This document shows, piece after piece, positions 25,231 to 35,516 of a stretch of 51,016 nt of DNA. The notes beneath the pieces were generated by a model that had not been told where the DNA came from, did not search any database, and saw only the letters and a list, made by a program, of their open reading frames with translations. The position numbers and the translations under genes are program-made. This DNA is from Variovorax sp. KK3. GTDB lineage: Bacteria > Pseudomonadota > Gammaproteobacteria > Burkholderiales > Burkholderiaceae_C. The stretch spans positions 1 to 51,016 of the forward strand of contig NZ_LYVO01000049.1 in NCBI RefSeq assembly GCF_001984055.1. The letters are read 5' to 3'. How positions within the stretch are numbered: the stretch's first letter is position 1; each line of letters begins with the position of its first letter.

Positions 25231-27086
25231 CGCAGGAAGCCACGATGACCACACGCAAGCTCCTGCTCGCCGCGATCCTCGCCGCCTTCGCCGTGCTGCC
25301 CTGGGCCGGCGGCATCAGCAGCTACTGGGTGCACATCCTCAACCTGACCTGGATCGCCGCCATCGCGGCGCTGGGCCTCAACATCGCCACCGGCATGACC
25401 GGCCAGATCGTGCTCGGCCAGGCCGCGCTGATGGGCGTGGGCGCCTACGCCACCGGCCTCGCGATGGTGCGCCTGGCCCTGCCGTGGTGGGTGGCGCTGC
25501 CGGGCGCGATGGTGATCGCGGCACTGGTCGGCGTGGCGCTGGGCCTGCTGTCGATGCGCATCAAGGGCCACTACCTCGCCATCGTCACGCTGGCGCTCAA
25601 CGAGATCTTCCGCCAGGTGGTGCTCAACGAGGACAAGGTCACCGGCGGCCCGATGGGCCTGCGCGACGTGCCCGCGCCCTCGCTCTTCGCCGGGCTCGGC
25701 GCGGATGCCGACATGCAGCTCTACCTGCCGCTGCTGGCCGCGATGGTGGCGGTGTACGCGGTGGCGCTGCGCCTGTACGGCCACAAGCTGGGCCGCCAGA
25801 TGCGCGCGGTGCGCGACGACGAGCTGGCGGCCGAATCGATGGGCGTGAACTCGCGCGCCACCAAGATCCGCGCCTTCGTGCTGTGCAGCGTGTTCGGTGC
25901 GCTGGCGGGCGGCCTCTACGTGCTGGTCAACGGCTTCTGCTCGCCCAACAACTTCCTGATTGCCGAGAGCATCAAGCTGCTCTTGATGACGGTGATCGGC
26001 GGCCTGGGCTCGATCGGCGGCACGGTGCTCGGCGCGGCGGTGGTCACCATCCTGCCCGAGGCACTGCGCGACCTGCAGCTCTACTACATGGCGGCCTTCG
26101 GGCTCGGCGTGGTGGTGGTGCTGCTCGTGGCGCCGCGCGGGCTGGGCATCGTCGGCGACTGGCTGCTCGCGCCCTGGCTGCCGCGCACCGCGCATGGTCG
26201 CCAGCCGGGCGGCATCCTGGGGCTGCCCGAGGCACCCGCCGACGCGCCGGAGCCCCCGCGGCCGATGCCACCGGGCGACGACGCTCCCGTGCTGATGCGC
26301 GTGCGCGGCGTGGCCAAGCACTTCGGCGGCGTCTACGCGCTGCAGAACGTGGGCCTCGACGTGCGCGAAGGCGAAATCCTCGGCGTGATCGGCCCCAACG
26401 GCTCGGGCAAGTCGACCTTCATCAATGCCTGCTCGGGCATCGTGCGAGCCGACGCCGGCACCATCGAACTCGGCGGCGAAGACATCACCCGGCTCGCGCC
26501 CTGGGACATCCATGCCCGCGGCGTGGCGCGCATCTTCCAGAACGTGCGGCTGTGGGACTCGATGACGGTGCTCGAGAACGTGATGCTGGCCTGGCGCGCC
26601 CCCGGCGGCGAAGCGGCCGCCTCGAACGAGGAAGCGGCACGCACCGCCGCCCGCGAGGCGCTCGACGCGATGGGCATCGGCTTCCTGGCCGAGCGCCGCG
26701 CGGGTGACCTGTCCTTCGGCCAGAGCCGGCTGGTGGAGCTGGCCCGCGCCACCGTCACGCGCCCACGCCTGCTGCTGCTCGACGAGCCCGCGGCCGGCCT
26801 GCGCGGCGGCCTGGTCATGGAGCTGGCCGGCATTCTGCAGCGGCTGCGCGCGCAGGGCACCACCGTGCTGGTGGTGGAGCACCGCATCAAGCTGGTGATG
26901 GCGATGTGCGACCGCGTGGTCGTGCTGAACCTCGGCGAAAAGATCGCCGAGGGCACGCCCGCGGCCATCCAGGCCGACCCGGCCGTGATCGAGGCCTACC
27001 TGGGCGAGCGCGCCGGCTACGACGCGGCGCACGCCCTTCCAAATCCGCAGGACGACGCGGCGCTGCCGGCGCTGCGGACGGCCTGA
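25227..27086 (+). CDS. LivM-LivG fusion: ABC permease and ATPase in one chain
   Basis: The 619-residue protein joins two usually separate subunits. Residues about 1-325 are a LivM permease with IAALGLNIATGMTGQIVLGQ, GHYLAIVTLALNEIFRQVV and MTVIGGLGSIGGTVLGA. A proline-rich linker (about 330-350) leads into a LivG ATPase with Walker A GPNGSGKST, signature LSFGQSRLVELARA, Walker B LLLLDEPAAGL and H-loop VVEHRIKLVM. The start at 25227 overlaps the livH stop; an in-frame ATG at 25245 has AGGAAG five bases upstream and may be the true one. It ends 45 bases before the receptor gene. The signature is slightly unusual (FGQS rather than YGQQ). Confidence 0.93.
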   Translation: MTQEATMTTRKLLLAAILAAFAVLPWAGGISSYWVHILNLTWIAAIAALGLNIATGMTGQIVLGQAALMGVGAYATGLAMVRLALPWWVALPGAMVIAALVGVALGLLSMRIKGHYLAIVTLALNEIFRQVVLNEDKVTGGPMGLRDVPAPSLFAGLGADADMQLYLPLLAAMVAVYAVALRLYGHKLGRQMRAVRDDELAAESMGVNSRATKIRAFVLCSVFGALAGGLYVLVNGFCSPNNFLIAESIKLLLMTVIGGLGSIGGTVLGAAVVTILPEALRDLQLYYMAAFGLGVVVVLLVAPRGLGIVGDWLLAPWLPRTAHGRQPGGILGLPEAPADAPEPPRPMPPGDDAPVLMRVRGVAKHFGGVYALQNVGLDVREGEILGVIGPNGSGKSTFINACSGIVRADAGTIELGGEDITRLAPWDIHARGVARIFQNVRLWDSMTVLENVMLAWRAPGGEAAASNEEAARTAAREALDAMGIGFLAERRAGDLSFGQSRLVELARATVTRPRLLLLDEPAAGLRGGLVMELAGILQRLRAQGTTVLVVEHRIKLVMAMCDRVVVLNLGEKIAEGTPAAIQADPAVIEAYLGERAGYDAAHALPNPQDDAALPALRTA

Positions 27087-27131
27087 CCCCCTCACTGCAC
27101 CCGACCACCAACGACAACGGAGACACGACAC

Positions 27132-28270
27132 ATGGCATTCGCAACCCGCCCCCTCGCCGCGCTCGCCGCCGCACTGGCCTTCACCGGCGGCCTGGCAGCG
27201 ACCGCGCCCGCCGCCGCGCAGGAGGGCGTCACCATCGGCGCCGCCGCACCGCTCACCGGGCCCCGCGCCAACCTCGGCCGCTACTTCAAGCAGGGCGTCG
27301 AGATGGCGGTGGAAGAAATCAACAAGAGCGGCGGCGTGCTCGGCAAGCCGATGAAGGTGGTGTTCGAGGACGACCAGGCCGACAACCCCAACGTGGCCAT
27401 CAACGCCGTGAACAAGCTGGTGAAGATGCACAAGGTGCAGGCCTTCCTCGGCCCGCACTTCTCGGTGGCGCAGCTCGCCACCCAGAAGATCTACTGCGAC
27501 AACGCGGTGTCGGTCACCGGCGCCAGCGGCGTGCCCGTCACCGCCAACAACTGCAAGACCGTGATCCGCAACCGCGCCAACGACAACCTGCAGGCCAAGG
27601 CGCTGGTGGAGTACGCGCGCAACACGCTGAAGATCGACAAGCTGGGCGTGCTGTCGATCAACGACGACTTCGGCAAGGCCGGCTCGGCGCGCGTGATCCA
27701 GCAGATCGAGGCCGCGGGCCTGAAGCCCGTGCGCGTGGAGTCGCACAACCCCGAAGACAAGGACTTCTCGGCCCAGCTAGGTCGCTTGCGCGATGCCGGC
27801 GTGGGCCTGGTGATCATGTGGACCCACGACAACGAGGCCGCGCTGATCGTGCGCCAGGCCAAGCAGCTGGGCTTGACCATGAAGTTCGCCGGCAGCACCT
27901 CGCTGAGCCAGCCGGTCTTCGTCAAGCTCGCGGCCGATGCCGGCGACGGCGCCTTGAGTTCCAGCGACTTCGTGCCCGGCAACCCCGACCCGGCCGTGCA
28001 GGAGTTCGTCAAGAAGTACGAGGCCCGCACCAAGACCGAAGCCGAGCTTTACGCCGCCACGTACTACGACGCGGCCTGGATGCTGTCGAAGGCCATCAAC
28101 CAGGCCGGCTCCACCGAGCCCGCGAAGGTCCGCGAGGCCTTCAACAAGCTCCAGCACAAGGGCGTGCTGGCCGACTACCGCTGCGAGGCCAACGGCGACT
28201 GCAACCACCAGATCAACATCATCGAGATCCAGAAGGGCCAGCCGGCGGTCAAGACCACGGTGCGCTTCTG

Positions 28271-28271
<1 letters not shown>
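27132..28271 (+). CDS. ABC transporter substrate-binding protein (LivJ/Peripla_BP_6 type)
   Basis: This 379-residue periplasmic receptor has a signal peptide ending APAAAQ. It then shows the family start VTIGAAAPLTGPRANLGRYF, GVEMAVEEINKSGGVLGKPM and QADNPNVAINAVNKLV, with DKLGVLSINDDFGKAG and LYAATYYDAAWMLSKAIN further on. Two cysteine pairs (IYCDN/NCKTV and RCEANGDC) suggest disulfides. It lies between the two ATPase-bearing genes, and its stop overlaps the livF start as TGATG. Its ligand is not predictable; operon context suggests an organic acid or sugar-derived acid rather than an amino acid. Confidence 0.92.
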
Positions 28272-29012
<741 letters not shown>

Positions 29013-29041
<29 letters not shown>

Positions 29042-30473
29042 CCCCCACCGCGCCCGGACCGCGCAGCGCGTGCAGGCCCTGCTGCCGGCGCTGCGCGAGC
29101 GCTTCGGCGAGCGCGTCTCCATTGCCGGCGCGGTGCTCGACCACCATGCCGGGGGCGGCGAGGGCGTGCCCATCAGCAGCCGGCCCGACGCGGTGGTGTT
29201 CCCGCTGGACAACGACGAGGTGGCCTTCGTCGCGCGCTGCTGCAACGACGCAGGCATCCCCATCGTGCCCTACGGCACCGGCACGGGGCTCGAAGCGCAC
29301 GTGGCCGCGGTGCATGGCGGCATCAGCCTCGACCTCTCGCGCATGGACCGCATCCTGACGGTGAGCGGCGATTCGCTGGACTGCCGCGTGCAGGCCGGCG
29401 TCACGCGCCTGCAGCTCAACGCCGCCGTGCGCGACCAGGGCCTGTTCTTCCCCATCGACCCGGGCGCGAACGCCAGCCTGGGCGGCATGGCGTCGACCCG
29501 CGCTTCCGGCACCGCCGCGGTGCGCTACGGCACCATGCGCGACGCGGTGCTTGGCCTCACGGTGGTCACGGCCGACGGCCGCATCGTGCGCACCGGCACG
29601 CGGGCGCGCAAGACCGCGGCCGGGCTGGACCTGACGCGGCTGTTCGTGGGCGGCGAGGGCGTGCTGGGCATCGTCACCGAAGTGCAGCTGCGGCTGTGGG
29701 GCCTGCCCGAGACGGTGCAGGCCGCGGTCTGCCAGTTCGCGAGCGTCGAGGCCGCCATGCAGGCCGTGATCGGCACGCTGCAGATGGGCATCCCGGTCGC
29801 GCGCATCGAGCTGCTCGACGCCGTGCAGATGGGCGCCTGCATCGCCTACTCGAAGCTCGAAGGCATGCAGCCGCAGCCCACTCTTTTCGTCGAGTTCCAC
29901 GGCACGCCGGCCTCGGTACGCGAGCAGATCGAGATGGTCGAGCAGCTGGCCGGCGACGCCGGCGGCAGCGGCTTCGCCTGGGCCGAGCGGCCCGAGGACC
30001 GCAGCCGCCTGTGGAAGGCGCGCCACGACGTGACCTATGCCAACCTGGCCTTGCGCCCGGGCTGCCGGATGATCGGCACCGACGCCTGCGTGCCGATCGC
30101 CGAACTGGCCGAATGCATCGCGCAGACGCTCGACGACGTGGCACGCAGCGGCCTGGTCGCGCCGCTGGTGGGCCACGTGGGCGACGGCAACTTCCACCTC
30201 GGCATCCTGTTCGATCCGGCCAACGGCGAAGAGCGCGAACGTGCCGAAGCATTGGCCGAGCGCGTGTCGCTGCGCGCCATCGACTTCGGCGGCACCTGCA
30301 CCGGCGAGCACGGCATCGGCCTGCACCGCCGGCACCAGCTCGTGGCCGAACACGGCGAGGGCGTGGAATTGATGCGCGCGATCAAGCAGGCGCTCGATCC
30401 CAAGGGCATCATGAACCCGGGCAAGATGTTCCTGCCCGTCGAATCGTCGAACCAGAAGGAAGCGGCACCATGA
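29013..30473 (+). CDS. FAD-linked oxidase, GlcD / D-lactate dehydrogenase type
   Basis: This flavoprotein of about 486 residues has the PCMH-type FAD-binding domain: VPYGTGTGLEAHVAAVHGGI, PGANASLGGMASTRASGT and VGGEGVLGIVTEVQLRL. The C-terminal FAD-oxidase domain has HVGDGNFHLGILFDP and GGTCTGEHGIGLHRRH. These are the hallmarks of enzymes oxidising D-2-hydroxyacids (D-lactate, glycolate, D-2-hydroxyglutarate). No iron-sulfur domain is fused. The start is uncertain: ATG at 29004 or 29013, neither with a clear ribosome binding site, so translation may depend on coupling to livF, which it overlaps. In the pathway it would oxidise a 2-hydroxyacid intermediate. Confidence 0.88.
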
Positions 30474-31495
30474 GTCAGGAATCCGTCGGCTGGGGCTTCG
30501 TCGGCGCCAGCACCATCGCACGCGAACACATGCTGGCCGCGGTGCGCGCGCAGCCCGGCCACGCCGTGGTGGCGGTCGCCAGCGGCGATGCCGCGCGCGC
30601 CGAGGCTTTCGCCAAGGAGCACGGCATCGCCCGCGGCTACGGCGGCATCGCCGCGCTGCTGGAAGACCCGGCCGTGCAAGCGGTCTACATCAGCAGCACC
30701 AACGAACAGCACTGCAGCCAGGCGCTCGCCGCGCTGGCCGCGGGCAAGCACGTGCTGTGCGAGAAGCCGCTGGCCACCACGCTCGAGGATGCGAAGCGAA
30801 TGGTCGCCGCCGCGCGCGAAGCCGGCCTGGTCTTCGCCACCAACCACCACCTGCGCAACGCGGCGACGCATCGCAAGGTGCGCGCGCTGATCGACGGCGG
30901 TGCGATCGGCCGGCCGCTGTTCGCCCGCGTCTTCCACGCGATCTACCTGCGGCCGCAGGTTCAGGGTTGGCGGGTCGACAACCCGGCCGCCGGCGGCGGG
31001 GTGATCCTCGACATCGGCGTGCACGCGGTCGACACCCTGCGTTTCGCGTTGGCGGCCGAGCCTGTGGAAGCCATCGGCATGGCCCAGGCCGGCTTCCTCT
31101 CGAAGAACGGCGCCGAAGACGGCGTGATGGCGGTGCTGCGCATGGACAATGGCGTGCTCGCACAGATCCACGCCGCCTATACCGTACGGCACGCCGACAC
31201 CGGCTTCGAGGTCCATGGCGAACAAGGCTCAATCGTCGCGCGCGACGTGATGACGGTCAGGGCGGCGGGCCAGGTGCTGCTGCGCGATGCCGAGGGCGAG
31301 CGTGCCGTGCCGGTCGAGCACGAGGGGCTGTACGTGGTGGGCGTACGTCGCTTCTGCGAGGCCATGGCTGGACGGGGCCGCCCCGCGGCGAGCGGCGAGG
31401 ACGGCGTGCGCTCGCTCGAGGCCGCGCTGGCCATCGTCGAGGCCTGCAAGAGCGGCCGCAGCGTGCGCATCGCACCGCCCGACGCCGTCCGCTGA
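30470..31495 (+). CDS. Gfo/Idh/MocA-family NAD(P)-dependent oxidoreductase
   Basis: The 341-residue protein has the N-terminal nucleotide fold GWGFVGASTIAREHM, then AVYISSTNEQHCSQALAALA and the family signature HVLCEKPLATT, whose EKP lysine is catalytic. The substrate-side segment GGGVILDIGVHAVDTLRFAL contains the conserved Asp and His. Members oxidise or reduce sugars, inositols and related polyols. It is the last gene of the cluster; its ATG overlaps the preceding stop (ATGA). Together with the DapA-type enzyme and DhaKL it points to a sugar- or polyol-derived substrate. Confidence 0.92.
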   Translation: MSQESVGWGFVGASTIAREHMLAAVRAQPGHAVVAVASGDAARAEAFAKEHGIARGYGGIAALLEDPAVQAVYISSTNEQHCSQALAALAAGKHVLCEKPLATTLEDAKRMVAAAREAGLVFATNHHLRNAATHRKVRALIDGGAIGRPLFARVFHAIYLRPQVQGWRVDNPAAGGGVILDIGVHAVDTLRFALAAEPVEAIGMAQAGFLSKNGAEDGVMAVLRMDNGVLAQIHAAYTVRHADTGFEVHGEQGSIVARDVMTVRAAGQVLLRDAEGERAVPVEHEGLYVVGVRRFCEAMAGRGRPAASGEDGVRSLEAALAIVEACKSGRSVRIAPPDAVR

Positions 31496-31562
31496 GCGCA
31501 GGTCGAAGCAGAACTTTTCCTCGGCATCCGCACGCTTGATGCGGTTGCGCAACGAAATCTTC

Positions 31563-31592
31563 TTGTCAGGCACGTAAAGTGCACCGTACATT
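31563..31592 (+). promoter_or_regulatory. Possible promoter of the GAF gene
   Basis: TTGTCA (31563-31568) and TACATT (31587-31592) are separated by 18 bases, 24 bases before the start codon. This 121-base gap after the long operon is the only place for an independent promoter. Confidence 0.4.
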
Positions 31593-31616
31593 GCGAAAAA
31601 TTCGACGAGGACGGGA

Positions 31617-32198
31617 ATGGACTCAGGCGACCGCGCCGGCGGCGAGGCCTTCGTGCATCGCACACGCGCAACGGCGGCGGCTTTCACGCGGCAACTCAAG
31701 CTCTATGCGACGGTCACGTCCGACGCGGACGACGCACGCATCGACCGGGCCGTGCGCGACGTGCTCAAGCTGGTGCGCGAGCACCTGCAGATGGACCTGG
31801 CTTTCGTCTCCAACGTGCGGGACGGCCGCCGCGCCTTTCGCAACATCGACCCGCCAGACGGCCGGCAGTTGATCGAGGAAGGCGCTTCCGACCCCGAAGA
31901 GGTCAGCTTCTGCCGCCAGGTCATCGACGGCCGGCTGCCCCAGCTGGTGACAGACGTGGAAAGCTACGCGGGCCGGGCCCAGCTTCCGCCCACGCCGTTC
32001 CGCATCGGCGCCCACATGAGCGTGCCCATCACGCTGGTGGACGGCACCGTCTACGGCACGCTGTGCTGCTTCAGCTTCGCGCCCAACCCGACCCTGGTCG
32101 ATCGCGACCTCAAGCGCCTGCAGATGGCGGCGCAGATGGCGGCGCGGCTGGTCGACCAGGCGCGCCGCAACGGCAAGGACATCAGCCAGGCCGATTGA
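31617..32198 (+). CDS. Stand-alone GAF domain protein
   Basis: The 193-residue protein is essentially one GAF domain: RAVRDVLKLVREHLQMDLAF, then SFCRQVIDGRLPQLVTDVES, RIGAHMSVPITLVDGTVYGT and LCCFSF. GAF domains bind cyclic nucleotides, haem, chromophores or small ligands. No output domain is attached, so it may act by protein contact. Cysteines in FCRQ and LCCF might be ligand or redox sites (inference). The start at 31617 has a GAGGACGGGA stretch just upstream. It converges on the TSUP gene. Confidence 0.82.
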   Translation: MDSGDRAGGEAFVHRTRATAAAFTRQLKLYATVTSDADDARIDRAVRDVLKLVREHLQMDLAFVSNVRDGRRAFRNIDPPDGRQLIEEGASDPEEVSFCRQVIDGRLPQLVTDVESYAGRAQLPPTPFRIGAHMSVPITLVDGTVYGTLCCFSFAPNPTLVDRDLKRLQMAAQMAARLVDQARRNGKDISQAD

Positions 32199-32212
32199 TC
32201 CGGCCGCGCCGG

Positions 32213-32962
32213 CTAGAGCCATGCGGCGCGTGCGATCAACGCGCCGATCATGACGAACAGGAAGCAGCGCAGCAGCGCGCGAAAGCGCGCCTCGGAGAAC
32301 CGGTTGGCCAGGCCGTTGCCGAGGTAGTAGGCGGCGCCGCTGGCCGCGGTGCCGAGCACCATGGCCATGCCGCCGACATGCGGAACGCTCGTCACCGAGA
32401 TCAGCCCGACCTGGATGGCCTTCGCCAGCGCGAAGCAAAGGTTCAGCACGACAAGCTGCTCGATGCGGTTCAGCCGCGCGAACGCACCGTAGAGCAACGC
32501 GAAAGGCGCACCGACGTTCAACGCCGATTCAGTCATGCCGGCCAGCCCGCCGAACACGGCGCCGGCCTTCTCGCGCGATGCCGTTTCGGGCGGCTGCCAG
32601 CGCGCCAGGGCCCAGGTGGTCAGCACGCTGGTTGCCAGCAACGAGGCCAGCAGCAACAGCGAAACCCGCTCCGGCAGGCCCGCCTGCAGCGCCGCGCCGA
32701 GCGTTGCGCCGACGGCGATGGCCGGCAGCAGGCTCGACGGAATGCGGCACAGCCGCAGCTGCCGGCGGTGGACGGCCAGCCAGGACGAGGCCATCAGCAG
32801 CGAGGGCACGGCCACCATGAGCACCGCCACGCGGTAGTCGAGGAACAGCGCCAGCAGCGGCGTCGCGATCATCGCGAAGCCCAGGCCGAAGATGCCGTGC
32901 GCGAATCCCGCGGTCGCGAGGATCGCCACGCTGGCCCACAGCGGCCACTCGAAGACGAACAT
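32213..32962 (-). CDS. TSUP-family (TauE/SafE) membrane permease
   Basis: This 249-residue integral membrane protein has about eight hydrophobic helices in two repeated halves, each starting with a glycine-rich stretch (GFAHGIFGLGFAMIATPLLA, GAVFGGLAGMTESALNVGAP). That is the TauE/SafE pattern. These proteins move sulfite, sulfoacetate or other organic anions. The gene starts 12 bases after the amidohydrolase stop, so it is probably last in a Crp/Bug/amidohydrolase operon, and it might export the pathway product or import its substrate. Confidence 0.9.
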   Translation of the reverse strand: MFVFEWPLWASVAILATAGFAHGIFGLGFAMIATPLLALFLDYRVAVLMVAVPSLLMASSWLAVHRRQLRLCRIPSSLLPAIAVGATLGAALQAGLPERVSLLLLASLLATSVLTTWALARWQPPETASREKAGAVFGGLAGMTESALNVGAPFALLYGAFARLNRIEQLVVLNLCFALAKAIQVGLISVTSVPHVGGMAMVLGTAASGAAYYLGNGLANRFSEARFRALLRCFLFVMIGALIARAAWL

Positions 32963-32974
32963 GCGGCACCGCGA

Positions 32975-34402
32975 TCAGGTCACGATGTTCGAGCGCACGC
33001 GGCGGGCGGCCTCGTTCAGGCGCGCGACCGCCGCTGGCATGTCGACCGCCAGCACGCGGCCGTTCTCGACGATGGTCTTGCCGTCGACCATCACGCGGTC
33101 GACGTCGTCGCCCGTGGCCGAGAGCACGAGGAACATGAAGGGGTCGTAGGCCGGCGCGGCCTTGAAGGTGTCGGTGCGCACCATCACGATGTCGGCCTTG
33201 CAGCCCGCCGCCAGGCGGCCGAGGTCCGGCCGGCCCAGGGCATCTGCGCCACCGACGGTCGCCATGGCGAAGACGTCCGCCGACGTGGCGACGTCCACCG
33301 AATGCTCGACGATGCGGCACACGGTGGCCGCCATGCGCATGTCGTTGAACATGTCGAAGGGAAAGGTGTCGGTGCCCAGCGATTGCCGGATGCCGAGCTG
33401 CCGGTACTTGTGGATGGAGTTGATGACGCCGCCGCGCCGCGCCTTGACCCAGGGCAGGTGCACCACGGTGGTCTGTGAATCGCGCAGCGCCGCCACCTCC
33501 GACGGGTCGAGCGAGGCCATGTTGCCGTCGCGGGTCATGACCTGGCCATGGCCGATCAGGCAATCCGGGCCCAGCAGGCCGGTGTCCTGCATGTACTCGA
33601 CCGTGCTCATGCCGTACTCGGACCGGATGCGTTCGTACTCGTTGGGCGACTGCCCGGCATGCACCTGGATGGGCAGCCGGTGCGCGCTCGCGACGCGCCG
33701 GGTCTCGCGCAGCAGTTCCGGGTCGCAGGTGTCGATCTGTCCCGGCGCCAGCATGGTGCGCAGGCGGCCGTCGTAGCGGCCGTCCCAGCCGGTGCAGAAG
33801 TCGACGCAGTCGCGAAAGCGCCTGCGCCCTTCGTCCGGGTACTTCTCGTACCAGACCTTGCCGCCCGGCGCATGCCCGTAGTGCATGGCCCGGAAGCGCG
33901 GGCCCGAATAGCAGCGCAGGCCGGTCGCCATGGCCACCTGCGCGACCTGCTCGGTCATCGCGATGGCGCCGTCGCCACCCACCTCGTAGTCGTAGCCGAG
34001 TTCCACCACCGTGGTCGACCCGGTGCGGGCCAGCTCGGCGAACGCGCATTCGGCGGCGATGACCTGCGCCTCGGGATCGACCGCGTGGCGCACGGCCGGC
34101 AGCGTGCGGTAGAGCGTGCCGTAGTTGGTTTCCTTGGCCTGCGCGCTGATGTTGGTGGATTCTTCGAGATAGCCTTTGGTGTAGAGGGTGTCGGTCACGT
34201 GCAGGTGCGTGTTCACGAAGCCGGGCATGACGATGCGGCCGCGCGCATCGATGCGTCTCGCGCTGCCGTCGGCAGGCACCGCGATGCCGGAGCCCACCTC
34301 GACGATCACATCGCCCTCGATGACGACGACGCCGCCCTCGATCACGCGGTGCGCGCCGTTCTGCCAGGCGATGACGGTGCCGTTCTCGATATAGGTTTTC
34401 AT
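32975..34402 (-). CDS. Amidohydrolase (AtzA/TrzN/chlorohydrolase-type deaminase superfamily)
   Basis: The 475-residue metal-dependent hydrolase begins MKTYIENGTVIAWQNG and has the metal ligands HLH (in FVNTHLHVTD), His in IQVHAGQSP, His in CLIGHGQVM and Asp in LGTDTFPFDMF. The composite beta-domain closes with GCKADIVMV. The family hydrolyses amino or halogen groups on rings and nucleosides; the substrate is unknown. Start 34402 is preferred from family alignments; an in-frame ATG at 34426 overlaps the Bug stop as ATGA and could serve for coupling. It lies between a Bug receptor and a TSUP permease. Confidence 0.88.
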   Translation of the reverse strand: MKTYIENGTVIAWQNGAHRVIEGGVVVIEGDVIVEVGSGIAVPADGSARRIDARGRIVMPGFVNTHLHVTDTLYTKGYLEESTNISAQAKETNYGTLYRTLPAVRHAVDPEAQVIAAECAFAELARTGSTTVVELGYDYEVGGDGAIAMTEQVAQVAMATGLRCYSGPRFRAMHYGHAPGGKVWYEKYPDEGRRRFRDCVDFCTGWDGRYDGRLRTMLAPGQIDTCDPELLRETRRVASAHRLPIQVHAGQSPNEYERIRSEYGMSTVEYMQDTGLLGPDCLIGHGQVMTRDGNMASLDPSEVAALRDSQTTVVHLPWVKARRGGVINSIHKYRQLGIRQSLGTDTFPFDMFNDMRMAATVCRIVEHSVDVATSADVFAMATVGGADALGRPDLGRLAAGCKADIVMVRTDTFKAAPAYDPFMFLVLSATGDDVDRVMVDGKTIVENGRVLAVDMPAAVARLNEAARRVRSNIVT

Positions 34403-34422
34403 GGTCGTTCCGATCGTTCGAT

Positions 34423-35409
34423 TCATTCCGGCTTGATGCCCGCGGCCTTGATGGCCTCGCCCCACTTGCGGTGCTCCGCCACCATGAAGCGGCCGAAGGC
34501 TTCGGGCGTGCCGGGGAAGGGCTCCAGGTAGTTGGCCTTGAGCTTCTCCACGATGTCGGGTGCGCGCAGCACCTTCACGAACTCGGCGTTGAGGCGCGCC
34601 ACCACGGCGGGCGGCGTCTTCGCCGGCACCAGCAGGCCGGCCCAGCCGTAGCTCTCGATGCCGGCAATGCCGAAATCGGCCAGCGTGGGCACGTCGGGAA
34701 TGGTCGAATCGCGCTGCGAGCCCAGCACGACCAGCGGCGTGACCTTGTGCTTGGCATCCCGCACGAAGGACATGAAATTGGCCGGGTTGGTCGCGGCGTA
34801 CTGGATGCTGCCGCCGAGCAGGCTGTTCATCATCGGCGAGGTGCCGGTGTAGGTGACGTGCTGCATCGCCAGCCCGCTGCGGCCCTTCAGCATCTCGACG
34901 GCCAGGTTCGACAGCGAGCCCGGCCCCGGCGAACCGTAGTTGAGCGATGCCGTGTCCTTGGCGGCCAGCAGCTGCTTCAGGTCCCGGTGCGGCGCGCTCG
35001 GCCCGGCCACGATCACGTTCGACCAGCGCACCAGCGTGCCGACCGGCGCGAAGTCGTCGCGCTTCCAGCGGATGCTGCCGAAGACGAACTCGTTGGTGAC
35101 GATGTTCGGCACCTGGATCAGCACCGTGTAGCCGTCCGGCGCGGCGCGCGCGACGTATTCGGTGCCGATGTTGGTCGAGGCGCCGCCCCGGTTCTCGACC
35201 ACGACGGGCTGCCCGAAGGCGTCGGCCAGCCTGGGCTGGAACAGCCGCGCGACGAAGTCGGTGGCGCTGCCCGGCGGATAGGGCACGACCAGCGTGATGG
35301 GCCGGGAGGGGTAGTCCTGCGCCTGGGCCAGCGGCGACGCCAGCCAGACGAGCCCCGCGACGAGGGGTGCGACCCTTGCGAAGGTGGTGCGGAACCGGGT
35401 GAGGAACAT
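34423..35409 (-). CDS. Bug/TctC-family periplasmic solute receptor (amidohydrolase operon)
   Basis: This 328-residue receptor has a signal peptide ending PLAQAQ, then PITLVVPYPPGSATDFVARL, NRGGASTNIGTEYVARAAPD and TYTGTSPMMNSLLGGSIQYA. The start at 35409 is supported by AGGAGA a few bases upstream; a longer reading runs into the regulator. There are no TctA/B partners nearby. It is followed directly by the amidohydrolase, so its ligand may be that enzyme's substrate. The loop SATDF replaces the more common GSTD, as in other receptors of the family. Confidence 0.93.
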   Translation of the reverse strand: MFLTRFRTTFARVAPLVAGLVWLASPLAQAQDYPSRPITLVVPYPPGSATDFVARLFQPRLADAFGQPVVVENRGGASTNIGTEYVARAAPDGYTVLIQVPNIVTNEFVFGSIRWKRDDFAPVGTLVRWSNVIVAGPSAPHRDLKQLLAAKDTASLNYGSPGPGSLSNLAVEMLKGRSGLAMQHVTYTGTSPMMNSLLGGSIQYAATNPANFMSFVRDAKHKVTPLVVLGSQRDSTIPDVPTLADFGIAGIESYGWAGLLVPAKTPPAVVARLNAEFVKVLRAPDIVEKLKANYLEPFPGTPEAFGRFMVAEHRKWGEAIKAAGIKPE

Positions 35410-35516
35410 CGAGATCTCCTGTGTCCTGTGATGACTAGCCGTGGCCGTCGCGGCCAGCGAGGAGGAGTGTGCGCAGGCCGACGCGTGCCCGCCAGCAACT
35501 AATTGCCGGCCCGGTG

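Noticed and set aside
25137..27746. An 869-codon minus-strand frame opposite the Liv genes
   Set aside because: It is His-, Arg- and Gln-rich and covers three convincing genes on the other strand.
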